This document shows, piece after piece, positions 34,500 to 44,730 of a stretch of 64,000 nucleotides of DNA. The stretch is from NCBI GenBank assembly GCA_963920635.1, contig OY987300.1:61790915-61854914 (forward strand), written 5' to 3'. How positions within the stretch are numbered: position 1 is the stretch's first letter; the number at the start of each line of letters is the position of its first letter. The notes below the pieces were generated by a model. It did no database searches, was not told the origin of the DNA, and saw only the letters and a list, made by a program, of their open reading frames with translations. Made by a program: the position numbers and the translations under genes. The stretch is from Pseudeuparius sepicola. Lineage: Eukaryota; Arthropoda; Insecta; Coleoptera; Anthribidae.

Positions 34500-35065
34500 C
34501 GGATTGTCAGCGCCGAGTGTCATAATTCGCGGATGAGTTTTAAATAGGTGCGTCAGGTGAGCCTCTCTTGTCATAGCCTAATAAAAATATTTTCTACGCG
34601 CCTACTCGTCTTCTAACCTCCCGATGGACAAATAGCTGCGCGACATCCACAGAAAGTCGATCCCACAATGGACGGGAGATCGGGGACTAAGGCGACACCT
34701 CAACACCCGCGGCAGGCGAGTGGCCCGCTCGCCAGGGCCATCCCCCGTGTTCCCCGGCACAATGGGACACAACCTCCGAGCGTTATTTATCTTCAATTAC
34801 AGGCAATTTATTTGTGGCCCGGAGATGATGTCACGGCCATAAAGCCCGGGGAGAAATTTCCATAACAATCGGCGGGTCCGGAGCGGCGCCGCAGCGCGGC
34901 CACCGACCGCGCGCGGTCGTTAGAAGACGCCGAGAGAGGAGAGCCGTTTGGTTGGCCCCTCTGCGGGCACACCACTCCGCGCCGTCGGTTATCGCACTGA
35001 GACAAAAGCCAGCAAAGGTCTGGAAATACCGGTGACAGACGAAAGTTGGAATAGGGTACTTCACG
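34500..35065. promoter_or_regulatory. Longest GC-rich block; candidate enhancer
   Basis: Unique, GC-rich and repeat-free DNA (GGTCCGGAGCGGCGCCGCAG, CCGACCGCGCGCGGTCGTTA). It includes AT-rich patches with homeodomain/Hox-like strings (GTTATTTATCTTCAATTACA, CAATTTATTTGTGG, GCCATAAAGCC). Open frames on both strands are compositional. Of the islands here, this one looks most like a developmental enhancer, but no functional evidence is in the sequence. Confidence 0.4.
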
Positions 35066-36648
35066 AAATTTTACAAACTCGATAAAACAATTCGTGGACA
35101 CTTGCCTAAGACCCTACTATTATTTAAAATATATATATTTACGAAATTAGCAAGTTATTAGACTTTCTTTGAAATTTGGCGGGAAAGCACTTGTTACGTC
35201 ACAAGTGTTTTATAACCGCAATTTGGCAACATAGCGATACCACTTAAGTGTTTTGAAACATAACCTTATTCGGCAGTGAAAGTTGCAAGGGAAGTTGAAA
35301 TTTCAAAATTCTAACCTCAAACTCCTAGACTTATGATGCCCCGTGAAACCACTTTTAGCGTTGATTGATTCCTTCCTCCATCGACGATTTTAGTCAAGAA
35401 GGGTTTTTTTCGTAAATACTTATTCAATCGTTTTTCTGTAAATTTTTTTGGATAGGTTGGGCCTAAAGTCCGGAATTCGGGCTCAGTACTTCTAAGCACT
35501 ATGGCGCCTTCAAGATGGTCCCTGGGCCTAGGTTCTCTCTTTATTAATAACTCATAATACTGTATTCTTACTACAACATAGGTACAAACCTTTGCAGTTT
35601 TATCCCATGGATTTCGGCATCCAATTTCGGCAAATTACGGATTGTCCTTTCAGGGTCCATGTCCATGATACCTTACCTTACACATCTAACAACACGATAA
35701 CTAGGTCCGCAAACAATATATAATAGTAAATATCAATAACAAACTATAATAAATGGCACAGATATTATCTACTAATATTTTGATTTAGCGAGATACGGAA
35801 TGAGAGTTGGCATCACGGGATGTCATCTGCCGATCAGAAAACCATACGTGTTAGATGACATGTGGATATATGAATATGGCTAGATGCCTAGGTGGGCGGG
35901 TAACGTTGCCAAATACGCGAATATTTCCCCCATTAATGGTACCTGAATATTTATAGTATGTTCCATATACAGATATTTTAACTAAAGTGTTACGTGGCAG
36001 AGGTGAAGGATATAGTTTCCAACGTGTGAAGCATAAACAGATACCATTTTGATATAGAGGAGTCAATATACGGAACATATTCGTAATAAAAAGTCTTTAT
36101 GTGACAAAATTTGTGTGTGCAATTGCGTTAATTAAAGCTCAAAGGTTTCCATACATTAAGTAACAGATATTCATAGGCAAGCTGGAGATACTTGAATAGA
36201 AAACTGCAATTTGCCTTTGTTCCACGAATGATTGCAAACGGGCACCGGCAACGGTACAGTTCCGTTTCTCCTGAGAGGCACAGAGTTGCCACGTTTGTCG
36301 TTCTGGACAATAGAACCACGAAACTGTAGATTTCAGCCTGAACAAAATTGTGCAACTTTGTCTTTAATTATCATAAAAAGTATGGGTTAGGTTAAAAGCC
36401 GTTGTTTCATTTATTCCGTGTTATGTTGGTGCATCTACTGTAAACAGAGTACAATTTTAGAGCAATTAAGAATATTTTCAAGTACCCTATTGGGCAAGTT
36501 ATAAAGTAACCATATTATGCGTTTCTCTAGTGACATTGAACGACTCCTGAGATTCCTAAGATCTGAGACTAGGAAAGTTCCAGATTATAGATTGCTAAAG
36601 CCTTTATAACATATTTTACTTTTTTTTAAATATTCACTTCATTGAAAA
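35066..36648. other. AT-rich stretch without gene
   Basis: No repeat, coding sequence or RNA is recognised. Confidence 0.45.
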
Positions 36649-37317
36649 TACAGGGTGTCCCGTAAGTCATGGTCCAAACGGAAATGGGTGATAGGGGAAG
36701 TCATTTGAAACAAGAAAAACCCCATATGTTGTTATCTAATTCTTTACCGTTTTCGTGATACAGGGCGTTGAAGTTTTGGAGAATAATTGTTTTTTTTTTT
36801 ACAATATCTTCGTAACCGTTTGAGATATTTGCAACAATAGTGTCCTGTCAGTTGGCATAGTTTGGGAAATTTCTGTGTCCCAAAACAAACAAGGGGCGGA
36901 GTTAGAGGGGATGAGGGTCCATTAATTTAAGAAAAAACTTGGTACGGGCCTGTCCACAATTTAATTTGAATGCATTTTTAGATAGGCGACTTCATTTCCT
37001 ACAAAAATTGTTTCTTTCTTTTTTTACGTACCTGTCGCCATTTTGTTGCAATATTTATTTATTTTTTATTTAAGTTAAAGTTTTCATGAAAAATCGCCGA
37101 AAATTTTTGATAGACAAGGAAAGGCAGAAGAATGAAAAAACGACCCACTCATCAGAATGGAGTAATTTTTATTGATAAACTTGTTTGGTTAGGCCAATAT
37201 TTTTGGATATTACAGGGTGTTTTACTAATTAATGCGCTTTTAAGCTATCTTTGTCACATTTTCCGCAAAATCTTATCAAAACTAATGAGATATCATAATT
37301 ATTTGTTAAATATTTTT

Positions 37318-37580
37318 TTATAAAAGATGCTCAAAATGTCCTGCTTCCATCTTTATGCATAGTCTACATCGACGAAGGAAACTATATGTTTAATTCGCCC
37401 TAAGGTTTATCCATTCTGTTTTATTTCCTCCACCGCTATTCCTAACCTCTCCCGAAGCATTTTCTCAGTGTTGCATTCTGTTCCACAAACTTTTTCTTTT
37501 AGATAACCCTAGAAAGAGAAATCTATGTGGTTAAGATCTAGCGAACGTGGTGGCCACTGTACACTCCCTCCTCGACCCAG
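37318..37580 (-). pseudogene. Mariner/IS630-type transposase, C-terminal remnant
   Basis: Minus-strand translation gives a GRGGSVQWPPRSLDLNHIDF block, the conserved region carrying the last catalytic Asp of DDE_3-type transposases, then GYLKEKVCGT. After a frameshift comes RRCRLCIKMEAGHFEHLL followed by TAA at 37318, a C-terminus typical of this clade in insects. A TAG interrupts the first block at 37509-37511. The N-terminal HTH region is absent. It is inactive. Confidence 0.8.
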
Positions 37581-37631
37581 CCTGGTTTGTTGAAAGACGT
37601 ACCATTAATTGTACGCAAAAATATGTGTCTC

Positions 37632-37818
37632 CAACATGATAGAGCGCCACCACACTAAGTATTATCAACGTGTGCGGAAGTTCCTTAACAATACATAGGC
37701 ACCTTGCAAGATGGCTGGGTCGAGGGGGGAATAGATTTCCTTTTATAAACAGAGTGAACGAACCTTAGGGCGAATTAATCATAGTTTCCTTCGTCGATGT
37801 AGACTATGCATAAGGATG
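37632..37818 (+). pseudogene. Mariner/IS630-type transposase remnant, inverted right-arm copy
   Basis: The plus strand reads QHDRAPPH, the motif around the second catalytic Asp. After shifts it gives YYQRVRKFLNN and a DGWVERGG-like block, then jumps by deletion to the RRCRLCIR-like C-terminal end near 37785-37818. The frame is broken several times. With the left-arm remnant it shows that both arms derive from one transposase gene. The final GHFEHLL-like codons continue at about 38012-38034, beyond the nested MITE. Confidence 0.65.
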
Positions 37819-37826
37819 TAAGCGGG

Positions 37827-38006
37827 CAGAGGAGTAACCAGGGGGGGGGGCTTTGGGGGCTTTAGCCTCCCCTCCCAAAATCTGCTGCGTGGTATTTATT
37901 TCTAAATAAAATTTATTTTAAAACAATAGTTTTGCCGTAAATATTATGGAAGAATTTTTTAAAATAATTACCCCCCCCCCAATTTTACATTCTGGTTACG
38001 CCACTG
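37827..38006. mobile_element. hAT-type MITE nested in the transposase remnant
   Basis: The ends are CAGAGGAGTAACCAG and the inverse of CAGTGGCGTAACCAG, followed inward by G and C homopolymers. Flanks TAAGCGGG (37819-37826) and GAAGTGGG (38007-38014) match at 6 of 8 positions and look like a decayed 8-bp target duplication. It interrupts the C-terminal codons of the right-arm transposase copy. Confidence 0.75.
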
Positions 38007-38674
38007 GAAGTGGGACATTTTGAGCATCTTTTATGAAAAATATTTAACAAATAATTATGACAAAAATAATTTCCAACAATATTGGTCTAGCCAAACAAGG
38101 TTATCAATAGAAATTACTTCATTCTGATGAGTGGGTCGGTTTTTCACTTTTCTGCCTTTCCTTGTCTATCAAAAACTTTCGGCGATTTTTCACGAACACT
38201 TTAACTTAAAAAAAATAAAAATTGCAATGAAATGGAGACAGGTGTGTAAAAAAATAGAGAAACAAGTCGCCTATCTAAAAATGCATTCAAATTAAATTGT
38301 GGACAGGGCCGTATTAAGTTTTTTCTTGAATTAATGGACCCTCCTCCCCTCTAATTCCGCCACTGGTTTGTTTTGGGTCACGGAAATTTCCCAAACTATG
38401 CCAACTAACAGGAGACTATTGTGTACCAGAGTTGTTGCAAATATCTCGGTTACGAAGATGTTGTAAAAAATCCAATTATTCTCCAAAACTTCAACACCCT
38501 GTATCACGAAAACGGCAAAGAATTGGATAACAACATATGGGGTTTTTCTTGTTTCAAATGACGTGTCCTATCACCTATTTCTGTTTGAATCATGACTTAC
38601 GGGACACCCTGTATAACAGTGGAAAGCCTGCAGTTGTTTTATGTTGCTGTGACCGACTTAGTGAATTTTATATG

Positions 38675-40613
38675 TACAAGGTGATCATTTTTGGACGTCC
38701 ATCCTCTGTTGGTAGAAAACGGTCAAATATATGGAGATGATGTGTATAAAGGAATGAACTGGCCCATTTAGCGACTCTGTGCAAATATGACGCTAGGCGT
38801 CGCGACGCCAAGAAATATTTTTTCCCACCAACGTAGAGGAAGACACCCAAATTTGAGACACTCTTTTTTTAAATTCGAAATAAAATTCACCGTTAATTTT
38901 TTTTTTTAATATTGTATTTGAATACTTTATACTATTTAAAAAACAGTGATACAAAGAAACTACATTAAAATAGCGATCTAGAAAGAAAAAATAGTGCCAG
39001 ATTTCAATGAAATATCATTAAGCAATACCTACTAACTAACCCAGTTTATTTTAATTAGTCTAGGCTATTTCTGTTAGATGGCGTTACATATCCTTTAATA
39101 TAAGGAGCTATCTCAAATTAGACACCTATATAAAATTTGGGTATCTTCCTCTACCACTTTTGTTATATTGTTCCAAAGCCCTACTTTTTCTGAACATTTT
39201 TCATTCATGCCATTTTTCTTTTTTCTGTTCCGTTAAAAAGTTATTCTTGAAAAACGCATAAAATATTAATTTTGGTTAATCGCAAATGACGTAGCGTTTT
39301 CAATGATTTTATTTTTGAGGATATTCCTCCGACCCTTTATTTATTTAGAAGATCTTCAGATCGCGTCTTTTGACCTTCTTACCATTGTCAACATACAAAT
39401 CCAGGACCGGCTACAATTGTTTTATAACCTCAATTTTCACTAAGTGCATTTAGCGATTTTTTTAAAACTTTATACGGGTCAAATGCACCCTGGAATTATT
39501 ATAAATTATAGGAAATGTATTATATAATTAATAATATAAATGAAAAAATAATCATTATTATAAATTATTGGAAATGTCTTATATAATTAATAATATAAAT
39601 GAAAAAAAAATCATTTTTTTACAAAGTACCATCCAACAAGTAAAAAACGATTTAAACTATTGGACTTTTCTCGACAAAGCTATCCTCTAATAAAATTATA
39701 CCTTTTTCTATGGGTTTCTGTTGTGGCACAGTACCCGCCTTAACTTATCTGGACTTACTGACTGTCAGCCTTCTGTAAATGTTAGACGTAGTTCGCTTAT
39801 AATTTCTGCGGAGATTTTGATACACCAATTTTTATCGCCGTATAGGTAAAGTTTAAAAAAATGTACCACTTTGAGTTGGCACAGAGAAAATACAGGTTGT
39901 AAATTTGTTATTGGATCTTTACATATACCAATACCCGGTGTGGTTCTGTCGACCATTTAACTGTTTTGAGGCAATTCCATGGCATACTTCATACTTGACT
40001 CTTGACCCGCCAGATTCCTTTAAAATTTGTGGATGGTATATTTTTTGTTCAAATTTGGTATAATGGGGGGGGGGGGGTTCTGTGGTGTCTTTCTTTACGC
40101 TGTGGTGTCCGATTTTAAACAAATAAATCGCTAAATGCATTTGGTGAAAATTTGGGGTATAAAAAAAAGTGTACCTAGCCGGTCCTGGATTTGCATGTTG
40201 ACAACGGTAAGAAGGTCAAAAGACGCGGTTTGAAGACCTTTCAAACAAATAAAGGGTCGGGGGAATATCCCCAAAAATAAAATCATTGAAATCGCTACGT
40301 CATTTGCGATTAACAAAAATTAATATTTTAATGCGTTTTCGAAGAATAACTTTTTAACGGAAGATAATAAAGAAAAATGGCATAGGAAAATTAGGGCTTT
40401 CGAATGATGTAACAAAAGGGGTATGTTGTAGAAAAAAAAATTTTCTTGCCGACGCGACGCCTAGCGTCGTATTTGCAAAGAGTCGCTAAATGGGCTAATT
40501 TATTCCTTTATAATCCTATAATATAATCTCCAATATATAGGTAATATCTTCATATATTTGACTGTTTTTCACCAAGAGAGGCTGGGCGTCTAAAAATGAT
40601 CACCTTATTTGTA
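38675..40613. mobile_element. 1.9-kb foldback element, TACAAGGTGATCATTTTT termini
   Basis: TACAAGGTGATCATTTTTGG at 38675 faces its inverse ending 40613 (with a 4-bp insertion at the tip). The arms share GCGTCGCGACGCC / GACGCGACGCCTAGCGTCG and CCCATTTAGCGACTC. Further in, ATCGCAAATGACGTAGCG and CAAATCCAGGACCGGCTAC are mirrored too. The core matches the element at 5215-6207. A G13-14 run is at 40065-40078 and a 90-bp local tandem (ATTATATAATTAATAATATAAATG) at 39500-39605. There is no coding sequence. Confidence 0.85.
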
Positions 40614-41059
40614 ACTACATCTTAAAAAATCCATTTAGCTAGGTAGAGTATTACTAAAGTCACTTAAAACAGTATAAAAAACTCTATAATTGGAGTCACA
40701 AAAAGAATATAGGACATAAGCGTTTTCAAAAATATACATATTCTACAAGCAACATAATATTTTTCACTTTTAAGGATTTTTTTAAGGTTGTCGTCAAACA
40801 CAACGTAAAGGTTAACGCACCATATAATATTATCAAAAGGTCTACGGCTATCCACTGCATTTCGCTGCACAAGTGGCCAGCCGTCGAACAGTGTTACCCA
40901 TGCAAGTTTGGTGATATTATAGGTATTAGGCGAGCAAGCAGTCACTTGTTTTTACCACAGTATCTGTATATTTTCTCTGTCTCCTTCATCACTTTTTACT
41001 ATGAATACCAGGTTCGGTTTAAATTGTTAAAAAAGTGTTTTGTCTCGTATTTGATTGCC
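40614..41059. other. Stretch upstream of the transposon-like gene; no coding seen
   Basis: AT-rich. I looked here for N-terminal exons of the gene at 41144 and found none I can support. Confidence 0.35.
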
Positions 41060-41065
41060 CAGGCG

Positions 41066-41127
41066 TGAAACGACAGATTCAATCAATCAGATTCAATTCA
41101 ATAAATCAGATTCAATCTGTCATTTCA
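41066..41127. repeat. Inverted repeat GTGAAACGACAGATTCAATC, upstream direct-repeat copy
   Basis: The arm GTGAAACGACAGATTCAATC faces GATTCAATCTGTCATTTCAC. The same hairpin without the extra 12 bp, plus the following TTTGACGTGACATGATCTTTG, is repeated in direct orientation at 44511-44570, so the two copies bracket the gene. Confidence 0.75.
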
Positions 41128-41143
41128 CTTTGACGTGACATGA

Positions 41144-42206
41144 TCTTTGAGAAAGGAGGTAGATTTATTCTCCGCAAGCTCAGAAAACAAATGTATGTGC
41201 TGTTTGAGGGCCGATATTTCGTCAGAAGTTTTAAATGAAGAAATTACTTATTTCCAGTGGGAATCTAAATCAGAGGAAACAGTTATAAAAGGGCAAACAA
41301 AAAAAATTAGAAGAACAATAAAAAGCAACAAAGTTTCAACTGTAAAGAAATTGCTTGAAACCCTAAACAAACAAGCCACTGAATTTTTAAAACATTACTT
41401 TAGAATGTATCACCAGTTGGAGCAATTACAAATTATGAAAAAAAGTATCTCTCCAGAGGAACTCATAATACAGATTGACTTCTCGGAAAACTATGTGACT
41501 AAGTTTACATCTGAGATTCAGTCAATGCATTTTGGTGCTTCAAAAAGGCAAATTTCTCTTCACACTGGGGTGTACTATTTTCGCCGTAATATTTCCTCCT
41601 CTGTCGAAAACAAGAGCTTTTGCTCTGTAAGCGACAATTTAGATCATCAGTCCTATGCCATCTGGGCCCACCTTGAAGAGCTTTTGTTGGATCTTTCTTC
41701 TCAATACCCGCAAGTTACTAAATTACATTTTTTTTCTGATGGTCCAACGTCGCAATATCGCAACAGGCATAATTGCAATTTCCTAATAACTAAAATTCCA
41801 TCTTATTTTAAAGATGTAAATGAAGTATCCTGGAATTTTAGTGAAAGTGGACACGGCAAAGGACCAATGGATGGTGTGGGAGGAACACTAAAAAGATCTG
41901 CCGATAGTATGGTTTTACATGGTCATGATATATCAGATGCACGTACTTTTGTCGAGAAACTCAATCCTACAAGCTCCATAAAAATTTGGAAAGTTGAATA
42001 CGAAAAAATCGAACATTTCAAAAAGGAATTATCCCCAAATGTGCCTGCTATCCCGGCTATAATGTCAGTACATCAAATAACTTGGTCTAAAGATATTCCT
42101 TCAAGTATATTCATTAGAGAGCTTAGTTGTTTTTCTTGCAATTTGGGCTCAAAATGCATCCACTTCAGCCCAAAGACTCCACTGGTACTTCTCTCTGAGA
42201 CGAAAA
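41144..42206 (+). CDS. Transposon-derived protein with DDE-like core, exon A
   Basis: About 353 codons are open from 41144 (TGA at 41141) to a GT donor at 42207. The first ATG is at 41195, so either translation starts there (a C-x-C-C-x16 region follows) or the exon is entered from an upstream exon. The protein has LIIQIDFSENY (Asp at residue 111 counted from 41147), LHTGVYYF, LHFFSDGPTSQYRNR (Asp198) and WNFSESGHGKGPMDGVGG (Glu233, Asp242). This series of acidic motifs in hydrophobic strands is like an RNase-H-fold (DDE) transposase core. I know the GHGKG-DGVGG type of motif from unnamed repeat-derived proteins in insects and other animals but cannot give a family name. The exon is long, intact and free of stops, unlike other transposase remains here. 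It leaves 1 nt of a codon at its end (phase 1). Confidence 0.75.
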
Positions 42207-42287
42207 GTATCCTTTAAGTACTAGTTTTTAAACTTTACAAACATAATTATTAAAAAAACCAATTTTTCCCTTAACAATGCTTTCTAG

Positions 42288-42365
42288 GTGGTCAACCACA
42301 TTGCTCTGTGAATAAAGTGAGAGTGGTTACTCCGAAAATCCCACAGAAACTTGTCGAGAAAAAAG
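42288..42365 (+). CDS. Transposon-derived gene, mini-exon B
   Basis: A 78-bp exon preceded by TTTCTAG and followed by GTATTC. Joining the single nucleotide of exon A gives an open frame reading GQPHCSVNKVRVVTPKIP...LVEKK. Intron A-B is 81 bp. Phase is 1 at both ends, so the exon can be duplicated or skipped without changing frame. It is homologous to exon C. Confidence 0.7.
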
Positions 42366-42426
42366 GTATTCTTTTGATATTTAATGTTATTTTTTTATTA
42401 TAATTTTCCTTAACAAGTGTTTCTAG

Positions 42427-42540
42427 GAACTCAATCAACGCGACTTGAAAATAAAGTGGGAAGTTTAGTTTCGAAAACCCCAATAGCACTAGCCAAAAGC
42501 TCAGCTCCTAGAACTCCACTCAGACTTGTTGAGAACATCG
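42427..42540 (+). CDS. Transposon-derived gene, mini-exon C
   Basis: A 114-bp exon between TTTCTAG and GTATCC, again phase 1 in and out. It reads GTQSTRLENKVGSLVSKTP then LRLVENI, clearly a paralogue of exon B with an extra proline/serine-rich insert. The intron before it is 61 bp. Its intron ends share CCTTAACAA and TTTCTAG with the neighbouring introns, so exon plus intron were duplicated together. Confidence 0.7.
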
Positions 42541-42615
42541 GTATCCTTTTTTCGTAATTATTTCAAGTTATTACTTATTTGATCATATTTTGTATTCCTT
42601 AGCAATCGTTTCCAA

Positions 42616-42869
42616 ATATTGAACCAAAGAGTCCCGTAAATAAAATTAAAATTTTATCAGACGTGACAATCCCTTTGTTTCCTGATAACGAATCTTTAAA
42701 GAAAGGTTTATGCTTTGCTTGTACTTTCACTATTACGGAAAGTGCAGCGGGGGTCCGATGCAAAAGTTGTCGCAGGACCTATCACACGAAATGTATTCTA
42801 AAAAATGAATCTTACAGAAACAAGAAAATATTTTTTTGTGTTTCCTGTATAAAAGCAAACTTCTAATTA
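42616..42869 (+). CDS. Transposon-derived gene, last exon D with PHD-like zinc finger (acceptor lost)
   Basis: Aligned to exons B and C, coding resumes at about 42616 (EPKSPVNKIKILSD...) and runs to TAA at 42867. It includes a C4HC3 zinc-finger pattern: LCFAC, VRCKSC, YHTKC and FCVSC with spacings like a PHD finger. At the position where B and C have TTTCTAG, D has TTTCCAA, so the normal acceptor is gone. The upstream AG at 42601-42602 puts a TGA in frame after six codons. Either a different splice is used, the finger is lost from the product, or the locus is a young pseudogene. Confidence 0.6.
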
Positions 42870-43572
42870 TTGTTTCTTGTATAATTCTTAGTTAAGAATA
42901 AAATATTTTATGTTGCTTGTTTGGTAAACAAATAAACATTTTCATTTTCCTTACAAATTTTGTTTTTACTTCATTAGGTATTTACGATAATGATATAACG
43001 CGGCTATGTGTATCATTTCGGTAACGATACATCATTTAGGTAACGCTACTTATATTGCAATCTTTTGACAAAACTTTATTTACTAATCCCTTTTAAATCT
43101 GGCAAAACTTTACCAGAAGTATCTACAAGATATTGTTGATATTTGGGCTTCCAAAAGCGCTACATATTTGCGTCAAATGATCACTATTTTGCAATAATTG
43201 TTGCATATTTCATATTTTTTGACATTGTGTGATATAATAAAAGGCAAATTCGATTGCAATTTCAAATTTGGTGTCATTTTTCTCAACAAAATTGCTTAGA
43301 CATCCAATACACTCTTTATTATCCAGACATTGCAACATTCTTAACAGTTACCGAAATGACGATTTTAAGACAAAATCTTAAAAAAAAATTGAACCTTTTA
43401 GAATTCAGCGTTGCTGCTTCTTAAATTATAAGTTTATACAGAGAGGAAAAATAAAAATTGCGTTATTTTAATATTAGCGCGACTTTATTTTTTCGAGTTT
43501 CAATTTTTCAATTTAGCAATTTATGTGACTTTTACCTATAACTTGAAATTTTCGGTAGCAGAAAAAATGTAA
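42870..43572. other. 3' flank of the transposon-like gene
   Basis: AATAAA-like signals occur at 42897-42902 and 42930-42935, a plausible polyadenylation site for the gene. The rest is AT-rich with no gene. Confidence 0.5.
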
Positions 43573-43700
43573 TACATTGCACGATGCGTAAGCTCTTTTT
43601 TGGCCTCGGAGGTACTTTTAATGACCGAGGCAACTCGCGTTGTTCGGTCTTTAAACAACCTCCTCGGCCAAAAAAGTGCACTTACGCATCTGGCAATGTA
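43573..43700. mobile_element. Hairpin MITE, TACATTGC...GCAATGTA ends
   Basis: TACATTGCACGATGCGTAAG and the inverse of TACATTGCCAGATGCGTAAG bound a 128-bp palindrome with inner TTTTTTGGCC(T)GAGG arms and a second small hairpin (CCGAGGCAACTCG...). It is similar in design to the R1 end hairpins. Confidence 0.75.
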
Positions 43701-44249
43701 AATAACTATTTATCAAAGGTATTGTAATTTTTGGTGACAACAGCTGTCAAGTTTTGCCGCGGGTAAATTCGAAAAAACTGCTGAAAGTTGCTGTCATGCA
43801 GTTTTTCCATCTAGAAACCATTTGTAATTCAAAATTGCGCGTTTGTGATTGGTGGAAATTAAGACGAGGGAAATAGTCAGATATATTTTATTTCTGTACC
43901 TTTGCCCAAAAGCTACTGTTGTAAATAGCTCTTCAAATGTTTATTCATGTTTGTTTACCTGTGTACCTACTATTATATTTACTATTTACATTTACATATT
44001 TTCAATAATATTTCATATTAATTTTTCTACAGTACAATAAAGAGCCAAAAACTGTATCATAACATACACTTTATAATGTTTTAGTAACTACATATTGTCT
44101 TTTTATTAAATATCAGTATCTTATAGGTATATCTATCAAAACTAATTCTCAAGAGAAAAATTACTTACCCCATCAGTGATTCGCTTCACAAGGAAGCTGC
44201 CTTGTTGGATAATAGATAGCTCTACGCCCTTCAGTTGCTTTTATTAGCT
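43701..44249. other. AT-rich stretch without gene
   Basis: Nothing recognised. Confidence 0.4.
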
Positions 44250-44730
44250 TAGTAAGTTAAAAGTTTAGTTCATTTACTGTTAGGAATTTATTAATTTTCC
44301 AGGCAACTTGAAAAAGTTTTCTTATAACCAGTTTGGTGGCGAAAAAACCAGTTTCTCCAATAATATTTGAACCTCCTAAAACTTGAGCTGGCATGTCCTG
44401 CTGTTCAATTGTTCTATTCTAAGGTCCCTTTTTTTGTTTCATTTTGCACAGGGTGTCCCGAAATTAGCCTGTCATAATTTTACCAACCAATAAAATAAAA
44501 AAGTTCTAAAGTGAAATGACAGATTCAATCAATCAGATTCAATCTGTCATTTCACTTTGACGTGACATGATCTTTGAGAAATGAGAATGATTTTATCTCC
44601 GAAAGCTCAGGAAACAAATTTGTTGAAGATATTTTTTGAGTTACAAGTTCAAAGTTTAGTTCATTTACTGGTAAGAATTTATTTATTTTCCAGGCAACTC
44701 GAAAAAGTTGTCTTTTAACCAGTTAAACCA
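44250..44730 (+). repeat. Local direct duplication flanking a copy of the gene's 5' end
   Basis: An 80-bp block (AAGTTTAGTTCATTTACTG...TTTTCCAGGCAACT) occurs at about 44257-44336 and again at 44653-44731. Between them, at 44511-44630, lies a direct copy of the hairpin and the first about 60 bp of exon A of the 41-kb gene (TCCGAAAGCTCAGGAAACAA matches TCCGCAAGCTCAGAAAACAA), then it diverges. This looks like a second, truncated copy of the same element. A lone ACAGGGTGTCCCGAAAT terminus is at 44450. Confidence 0.65.

Larger units (their letters stand above)
36649..38613. mobile_element. Foldback mariner-type element, TACAGGGTGTCCCGTAAGTC termini
   Basis: The termini are TACAGGGTGTCCCGTAAGTC and its inverse at 38613. 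The arms (about 500 bp, well conserved) include ACCCCATATGTTGTTATCTAAT and the TCCACAATTTAATTTGAATG block. Each arm continues into part of a transposase: the C-terminal part on the minus strand in the left arm, and a shortened copy on the plus strand in the right arm. It is thus an inverted duplication of a mariner/IS630-type element, further broken by a nested hAT MITE at 37827-38006. Confidence 0.9.

Noticed and set aside
36649..40613. LTR retrotransposon or endogenous virus
   Set aside because: The repeats are inverted, not direct, and the only coding remains are DDE transposase pieces; no reverse transcriptase, gag or envelope motif was seen anywhere in the window.
41147..41149. Start codon of the 41-kb gene at 41147
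   Set aside because: The codon is TTG; the first ATG in frame is at 41195 and an upstream exon is also possible.
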